Shown here one piece after another: positions 57,178 through 64,000 of a stretch of DNA of 64,000 nucleotides; within the stretch, counting starts at the first letter, position 1; every line of letters begins with the position of its first letter. The notes beneath the pieces were generated by a model, which did not search any database, was not told the origin of the DNA, and saw only the letters and a list, made by a program, of their open reading frames with translations. A program made the translations under genes and the position numbers. The DNA comes from Epiperipatus broadwayi. Lineage: Eukaryota; Onychophora; Udeonychophora; Euonychophora; Peripatidae. The stretch is taken from NCBI GenBank assembly GCA_028023455.1, contig JAQFVV010006855.1:186001-250000 (forward strand), in the 5' to 3' direction.

Positions 57178-57443
57178 TAAATTAGTAATGACTGGAAGGT
57201 TGCTATTCTTCCACATGCGCCTTACAATTACTTTCAGACAGCCAATAGCTGTTAAAACAGCGGTCTGAGAAGCGATCAGGCCTAGACACATGACAGAGAT
57301 TTTTTAACAAGAAAAGAAAAATCTCTGTCATTCGTCTAGGCCTGATCGCTTCTCAGACCGCTGTTTTAACAGCTATTGGCTGTCTGAAAGTAATTGTAAG
57401 GCACATGTGGAAGAATAGCAACCTTCCAGTCATTACTAATTTA
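57178..57443. mobile_element. 266-bp fold-back MITE next to gene B
   Basis: Arms of about 128 bp (57,178-57,305 and 57,317-57,443) are reverse complements with about three mismatches, around an 11-base loop. Ends read TAAATTAGTAATGACTGGAA; TA at each edge fits a Tc1/mariner-type target duplication (inferred). Absent from the aligned position in copy A, so it inserted after the duplication. It lies 19 bp downstream of the gene B stop codon. Confidence 0.9.
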
Positions 57444-57461
57444 GTAATATAAACTAAAAAA

Positions 57462-58439
57462 TTACGTTTTAAGTGGTTCCATTTCATGAAATGTACCTTG
57501 TTCTATTGATGCACGTTGGGGTGCTCCTACATTTTTTCTTTTTTTATATATAAAAAGACCAAGTACTATTAACAATGATATTACAAGTATAATAATTACT
57601 ACTATTACAATAGTAATAGTACTATCCTTGTTATTAGCAGAGGAGTTCTCATATTTTGTTGCTTCTGGAAGCCGAAATGATTTCTCATGTTTAAGTAGGT
57701 AATGAGTAAATTCTTTGTGTTGTTCTGTTATTTCTACAAAATATGTATAATTTGTACCATTTACATCAAATTTACTCCAACAAATATCAAATGCATTAAT
57801 TGAATAGGAAATATTTAATTTTTGCATCCACGATTGATCATTTCCATACTCCTCTCCCATGTCCTTTCTATACCTATATAAAAGTGTCTTCGAAAAACTA
57901 TCTACTGAAAATGCAAATGTTGTTAGAAAAAAGTCTATTCTAATCCTATAGTTTATTTTGATGCAGAAGGATCGATTAAGAATAGGAATTTTAGGCTCAA
58001 ATGTAATAGACATATTATTATTGTTATTATCCGATAATTTATAGCATTTTATCCAATAGTCAAATGATAACGTAGCATGAGAGCCGTAGCTCTTTCTAGT
58101 TGTTGTTGTCACATTAATGTATAAAAAAAGTACTGGCAAACTAATTGTGGGTTCTTTTAAAATAATGTTATTAACATTTGATTTATCAATGTCAACAATG
58201 TAGGACAGTAATGAAGATGATGTTCCAGATACTTTACGGCCATCATCTGAAAAAACAAAAACAGAATTGTCTTTATAGCTACTGTCATAAACGTAGGTAT
58301 CAGTTATTTCTTCATATAAATCACTATTATTAACAGTTATTGAAATATTATAACAATTATAAAGATGCGTTATTAATTCGCCAGCCATAACAAAATGGTA
58401 AAGAATCCACAGTATTAAAGTACAAAGTACACACTTCAT
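57462..58439 (-). CDS. Putative type I membrane glycoprotein, paralogue B (325 aa)
   Basis: A single open frame. Start chosen at ATG 58,437-58,439 because it aligns with the start of paralogue A (MKCVLC/MKYALC); the nine codons upstream begin with TTG and are A-rich. Signal peptide 1-20 (to MAG), ectodomain with CYNIS, LYINVTT, FDYWIKCY, SFCIKINY, DICWSKFD and NGTNYTYF (extra glycosylation sites), transmembrane helix at about 274-297, then a KKRK stop-transfer and a 28-residue tail ending MEPLKT. The tail differs from that of paralogue A. Function unknown; receptor or adhesion role only inferred from topology. TATA box 103 bp upstream. The 3' UTR would begin almost at once with a fold-back element. 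Confidence 0.85.
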   Translation of the reverse strand: MKCVLCTLILWILYHFVMAGELITHLYNCYNISITVNNSDLYEEITDTYVYDSSYKDNSVFVFSDDGRKVSGTSSSLLSYIVDIDKSNVNNIILKEPTISLPVLFLYINVTTTTRKSYGSHATLSFDYWIKCYKLSDNNNNNMSITFEPKIPILNRSFCIKINYRIRIDFFLTTFAFSVDSFSKTLLYRYRKDMGEEYGNDQSWMQKLNISYSINAFDICWSKFDVNGTNYTYFVEITEQHKEFTHYLLKHEKSFRLPEATKYENSSANNKDSTITIVIVVIIILVISLLIVLGLFIYKKRKNVGAPQRASIEQGTFHEMEPLKT

Positions 58440-58541
58440 TATTTTTTTATTTTTTTTGCATATCAATGCAAATCAAATTTTATCCATGAAAATATGGTCT
58501 TTAAAGCATTTCTTCTTATTTCAGAGTGATATTCCATTGTC

Positions 58542-58550
58542 TTTTATATA
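58542..58550 (-). promoter_or_regulatory. TATA box of paralogue B
   Basis: Minus-strand TATATAAAA, 103 bp before the ATG, in sequence aligned with the gene A promoter. Confidence 0.55.
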
Positions 58551-59918
58551 TTATCTTTTCCATCAATATATATAAACTTTATATAAGCAAAATTAATATA
58601 TATATTTCTGACTGAAATAAAATAATTGGACTTTGATTGAAAGCGTTATCTTATATAAACGTACCACTGTGATAAGATATAAATCTATCTATATATGTAC
58701 AAAGATGGAGAAAAAACTTGTTATATAAAACTTCCAAAGTTTGCTTAGTTTAATTTTTATAATAATAAACAATTAAAATTTATCCATTGTTTGTAAAAGC
58801 ACACACACACATTCTTTGTTGTTCCGCAGTTCATAAAAAGTTCGTGTACGGAAATGATTAATCTAGGCCATAATCCATGGACCTTGACCTCCACGATCTG
58901 TCACTTCGCCATTGTATCAAATCATTCAGGGTTTTAACGATGGTATATTTACAATAAGAATATAAAATATCTAATTAGGCTGTTTTTTTATATTGTAATC
59001 AATCTTAGCTTTAATCTACGCCATTAAAAATTATGTCTTCTTATGGGAGAACAATCTAATATTTTTCTGTAATTGATTTGATTACTTATGTATTAATTTC
59101 ACATCGCATCTCAGCCGCATGCACTATTTTTCAATAGTATTGCCTCTACAAGTTGTTTAATTATATTTTTCTTCTTTACGATATCCTGGCGCATGAACTT
59201 TTTTCTTAAATATTTAGTGCATAAAGATTTATTTTTAGATTGTCGTTGGAACAGGACCACAATTAGTTAGTGGGCGGGAGCATAATTGGACATTGCTCAC
59301 TGGCGCACTACAGACTATGACAGATATATACATAAATATAATATATAACATTTTATGAATAAATATACCTTTACTCTGCCTAGAAAAAGACTTTAATGCA
59401 AGGATTTGCCATAGTAATCATCATCAATTTATATCGATCTTTAAATTTGCGTCTGATTATTCATTTACTACATCTTTAAAAAAAGTGAGAAACTTTTTTT
59501 TAAAAAAAAAGTCCACCAATTTCATTCATAGAGACGGTAGTGGTCATTTTGTAAGACTGATGAGATCATGTGATAGTGACTTTATTTAGGTTACTTTTCT
59601 GAAAAATAAAATGGTAATAGTCATACTTAAAATCTACAATAGAATTTATTCCTCACACAGTATACATATTATATCTCGTCTATAGAATTAAAATACAATT
59701 AATCCACTTTAATTAATTATCAATCAGCGATTTTACAGAACCTTCAGTGCTTAAACTTATGGCATATTCAAAATAAAGATAATTTTTATCTTTAAGTAAA
59801 ATATCCAAACAAAAAAATGCCAGTTTTATTCAGCACTACAAGTAGCATACACTATTTATGTAATGGCATTAATTGTTCATACTTCTATACGGAATGTAAT
59901 AAACTAAACCTTAAAAGT

Positions 59919-60120
59919 AATAAGCGCGCTTATATTCATTTATAGAGAACCTTGTTATTTCTATAAATTAATTATGGCTTAGCGATTTCGAGAACATAAG
60001 GCGTTCTCATATTCATAGTAAAATCCAATATAATAATGCCATAAGATCACGAAAGCCTAAACTGTATTTAATTTATAGAAATAACAAACTTCTCTATAGT
60101 TGAGTATATGCGCACTTATT
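59919..60120. mobile_element. Older fold-back element, about 200 bp
   Basis: Left arm AATAAGCGCGCTTATATTCA... and right arm ...ATATGCGCACTTATT are imperfect inverted repeats of about 80 bp; TTGTTATTTCTATAAATTAA and its complement match exactly. Absent from copy A. More diverged than the 57.2-kb element. Confidence 0.7.
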
Positions 60121-62059
60121 AATTTTATTTAATAATTAATAATGTAAGATAAAAATGAAAACAGCGAAGCTGTGAACTGTGCTCTATTTTGTTACACAGT
60201 CTTTCACATTAATGGAAATACTGTAAAATAGCTAAACTTCTATTGATAACAAATGATTAGGATTAAATAAGTATTGTTTATTGAACTGCAAGAGAATTGT
60301 ACTTTTCAAAACATATGTATAACACAAAGGTTATATATATATATTAATTTACAGAATGTGTGGTAAGAGTGAGACAAAAACTAAAAAAATTAACTTTAAA
60401 ATAAAATAAATAGCAAATACTCTGAGTAATATTTTAGTTTTTCACTAACTTTTCTTCTTTATTAAGAATTGAAGTAGACTCCTATTTTTTTTCAAAAAGG
60501 TACTCTTTTCCAAGCAGGTTAAATCTGAAGTCTTATAAAACTTTTATTTTTAGTAAATATTAAGGAAAATACTGTACATCAAACTCAAGAAGGATAATAA
60601 AGTAATATTAAAATATATGTGCTTTCAACATAAACTGAATATATATATATATATTACAATATCAGCTCAGAGAAAGAAAAATGGTTGCAGAATATTAAAA
60701 TTTGCAAATTTTAAAAGAATTTTGTTGATTTATTTACATTTTTGTTTGTTTACATTTTATTTTGGATAGTTTATTACTGAAATTGTGTAATTAGATATAG
60801 CATAGTTTGTGATGAATGGTATATTAATATGTCGTTTTAAAATGTGTATATTAGCTAATCTATATTCATACAATCAGTTTCATGGTTTAAAATAGTAACA
60901 AATGTTATTTTGCCTGTGACAAAAGTATGATGATCATAATAGCCATTGTAGCTAAAAGTTATTTTGAAAATATAGATTTCTTATACTGTGCTGCTAATAA
61001 TAATCAACTTTACATGATTGAAAGTAACTGAACAAACGGTTAAAACACCATTCAATTTTAAATCATTAATCTGTAATTTGTTTATGACATATTCAAAATA
61101 ATAGATGGTTTTGTAAGTGTAGATGGGTAAAAAAATAATCATTTAAAACATTATTAAAACTACAGTAACAACTGTATATTGTATTTCTTTATCTAATATT
61201 TGATTTAAGTTTACTGTATTTATTATGTAAAATAAAATAAAAATGTGCTTAATAAAAAAATAATAGGACTGCAAAAAAATTCAAAATGTTATTGATTAGT
61301 AATTATAAAAAATAAAAAAATTTATAATTGGAATTTTAAAATATACATTACAATAAATTACCTTTTTTTATTTAGCTTTAAAATATGCATTGTGGGCATC
61401 TATTTTCCTTCCTGCATTATTTCAATTCAGAAATCATAATTCAGGAAATTTTATTCTTTGACCACATAAAAAGAAAACGGGTGTTCAGTAATGAAAAAAT
61501 ATATATATTTGAAATTATAACTAATAAAATGTTTTTAAATAGTACATTTATCCACAGGATATTATTTTTATTCTTTATTAATATGGTAAGTAAAATATTT
61601 ACTCATTAATTAACACTTTTTCCATTTAAGCTTTGTTTTTAGTCTATTATTTTACATTTTAAATTAAAAGTAATAAATTATTATTTTTTCCATAGGGATT
61701 CATTATAACTTCTTATTTCATAGGTGATATTTTACTTTATTCGTTATTTGGGGGGGGGGGAGATCAGTTGTTCATCACTAACCTGGTACACACGCATATA
61801 TATATATTAAAATTAATTAATTTAATAATACAATAATTTAAACAAAAATAATATAAATCAGTATTTAAAATAATATTTTTTTTTTTACAAAGACGACATT
61901 AAAATTGATTATATAGATGTTTTTAGTTATTGTATTTTTATGTAACTTTCTTTATTATCCCCTACATATATTTGTTCTGGTAATGGTGGAAAAGAAAGAA
62001 CTATATTTGTTTAAATATTTTTCTTCATACAATTTTTAATTACATAAACTTTGAGAAAA
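60121..62059. other. Duplicated non-coding DNA
   Basis: Aligned in part with 40,320-42,240. G10-11 run near 61,751 and a TA tract near 60,640. No supported gene. Confidence 0.55.
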
Positions 62060-62715
62060 CTACAATCTTGAAGTACATTTCTTCTGTTAATCAAAATATA
62101 ATCCAATTCTGCTATACCATCATTTAGATGCTTTCATGACCAATTGGTTCAGCATTTTTCCTAAAGAAAGAATTCATAATATGAGTTCTGCTTTTTCTGA
62201 AAACTGCACAATGTCTGTGTCGTTTTCCATTTACGTTATCATAACCAAATTTACCCACAACAATTTCGTCTTTCAATTATTAATCAATTCTAAGATTAAT
62301 GTCTCAAATGACAATTTAAAAATGTTGCTTGGTCTGATCAAATGCTTATTATACATTCATATAAAAATCTTCTACTTCTTTACCACAATGAGAACTTGTT
62401 AGAGCATAAAACTGAATAATCTGCATTTGGTATTTATCATTAAGTTGAATAATTAATTTGCTGTTCTTACTGACATACCATCAACTTTCATAATAATGTT
62501 TTCCCACTTTTCATTAATAACGAAACTTACTCCTTATATGTTGGCATTATATGTGCCTTTGTCATACAGTATATGTCTACTTTTTAAATCAATTGTCTCA
62601 TCTTTTTTTAAAGCTTCACAAAGTCCAATTATGTCCTTTTAAGGTTAGATAGTTCTAATTCTTGCAATCTTCCCATACTTGAAAGTGATCTGGAGGACAA
62701 CTCTTGGCCCATATT
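62060..62715 (-). pseudogene. RTE-like LINE fragment, endonuclease N-terminal part
   Basis: Same family as the element at 1-950, opposite strand. The minus strand reads GKIARIRTI near 62,670, DIIGLCEAL, KKDETIDLKSRHILYDKGTY, QLNDKYQMQIIQFYA, TSSHCGKEVEDFYMNV (62,330-62,400), and LDYILINRRNVLQDC near 62,070-62,110. It is frame-broken and truncated at both ends. It interrupts copy B relative to copy A. Confidence 0.8.
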
Positions 62716-63010
62716 CCGCCCTAAGTTTGAAATATAAAAAAAGTGGTATTCTTCAAACGCAAAAAAAAAAAATACTTTTTGAAAATCAGTAGAAAATATG
62801 AATGCAAATATCTTTTATCATTTATTTGAAAAAATCATTTTTCTTAATGGCTAATCATGTTTGTATTAATATTTTAAGTAATCCTTGAAAATGTACCCAT
62901 CATTTTTTCTTTTTTAATTTTTCTACGTGTATATTCACTTTCAGCCTGCACTACTTTAACATATTGCAAGAATGATGAATTCAAAAGACAAAAATAATAG
63001 GAATGAATGT

Positions 63011-64000
63011 ATCTGCTTCAGATATCTTTCAAGTTCTCAAGATGACATAAGAGAAGACTGTAATTTGTTTCGAATCACATTTATATATCCACTCAATTTT
63101 TATTTTCAGGAATATTTTATTCAATGATATAAACAATTATTTTAATCTGATTAACATATCTTATTAGTAAATGTCTAACTTCGAATAAATCGAATTAATT
63201 ATATAACAATGATTTTGGTGGGTTTTGTCAAACTTATTATTATATTGCTTTATTTATATAAAATGCTTATTTTCCTACTTTCTTTCTAATTAAACGTAAT
63301 CAGTTAAAGCTAATTTCGACGTTACTTTTTGCTTATGCATAATTACTCAAAATCTATTTTGAACCTTGATTTTAAATCACCCGCAAATATTAAATCTTAT
63401 TGGTTTCTTAAAAAAAATATTTTCTAATATAAATATTTCATCCTTCAACTTATTGCAGAAATTGGATATATAGATTTACAATATATAATTTGTTTGGCTT
63501 TCACTTTTGTAGTTTTGACAATAATTCTCTTTCAATTGTTCTATTTGTCTATTTCATGAGTTGTCCTTCCTAAAGTTTCAATCCCATACACTTCTATGTG
63601 TTCAGTATTTTCAATCTGATATTTTTTATTTCTAATAAAACCTTTGTTAACATACATTTTGAAAAGAATTATTTACATGCAAGTTTTAAAATATATATCT
63701 TAGTGTTTATGTATATATTTTCATATTTTTGTATTTAATTAAATAATATTTAGTTTAACTTTTCAGCTTATTATTTCCATAACTCATATGGATAGAGAAC
63801 TTTGCTTGATCAAATTTCTTCCATTATCATTTTTGGGAAATATCTGTTGAAGTTACTAAAGTAATTTACCCCAATCAATATCAATTTTTTTTAACTATTT
63901 TTATTTTTTATTATCAAAAATCATTTCATATCTGATTGTCCATATTATTTATTAGAGCGAGCGGCAAAAGATTATATTTTGAGGATGAAATAATAATAAT
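63011..64000. other. AT-rich non-coding DNA
   Basis: No gene or element recognised up to the window edge. Confidence 0.5.

Larger units (their letters stand above)
56950..63010. repeat. Segmental duplication, copy B
   Basis: Homologous and collinear with copy A (landmarks given there), at about 70-75 percent identity by eye in flanking DNA. It lacks the LTR retrotransposon, carries two fold-back elements (57,178-57,443; 59,919-60,120), and has a LINE fragment (62,060-62,715) inserted before homology to A resumes at about 62,720. Confidence 0.8.

Noticed and set aside
1-64000. CRISPR arrays, rRNA genes or bacterial operons
   Set aside because: No regularly spaced repeats with unique spacers, no rRNA-like conserved blocks, no ribosome-binding sites; content is animal-type.

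Overview
The window looks like nuclear DNA of an invertebrate animal. It is very AT-rich (by eye about 70 percent or more). It has long non-coding stretches, (TA)n tracts, no operons or bacterial signals, and is dominated by animal-type retroelements (RTE-like and CR1-like LINEs, a Penelope-like element, Gypsy-type LTR elements, fold-back MITEs). A TATA plus TCAGTT-initiator promoter near 55.0 kb is of the type best known from arthropods, so an arthropod is my best guess, but the species cannot be fixed from this sequence.

Layout. 1-1.0 kb: decayed RTE-like LINE endonuclease. 1.94-2.09 kb: a perfect 65-bp inverted repeat. 4.1-8.9 kb: gene-free, G-over-C skewed DNA. 8.9-9.9 kb: decayed Penelope-like element (minus). 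10-17 kb: non-coding DNA and dispersed repeats. 17.3-17.9 kb: LINE scrap followed by about 425 bp almost without C. 18.2-22.3 kb: long but broken CR1-like LINE with PHD-like finger, esterase-like, endonuclease and reverse-transcriptase parts in order. 24.3-43 kb: copy A of a segmental duplication, interrupted by a 10.3-kb LTR retrotransposon (26.0-36.3 kb). 43-48.3 kb: dispersed repeats and an unidentified decayed minus-strand element. 48.6-53.3 kb: broken Gypsy-type gag-protease element with a TRIM-like mini-element nested in its gag. 54.98-56.2 kb: a candidate cellular promoter and first exon. 56.9-63.0 kb: copy B of the duplication.

The only convincing host protein genes are two paralogues on the minus strand, at 24.5-25.5 kb (318 aa) and 57.5-58.4 kb (325 aa). 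Both encode a signal peptide, an ectodomain of about 250 residues with conserved cysteines and glycosylation sites, one transmembrane helix and a short basic tail. I do not recognise the family. Both have a TATATAAAA box about 100 bp upstream of the ATG, inside homologous flanking DNA, so gene and promoter were duplicated together. Since then the LTR element landed about 0.5 kb upstream of copy A, and a 266-bp fold-back element landed 19 bp past the stop of copy B.

The most unusual mobile element is the one at 26.0-36.3 kb. It has LTRs of about 3.27 kb (differing at well under a few percent of sites by eye), a primer-binding site, a polypurine tract and ATAT target duplications. Its internal region carries only gag-like coiled-coil reading frames, a 48-bp tandem array coding a tryptophan-containing 16-residue repeat, and the last residues of an integrase-like tail. 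It looks like a young, non-autonomous Gypsy derivative.
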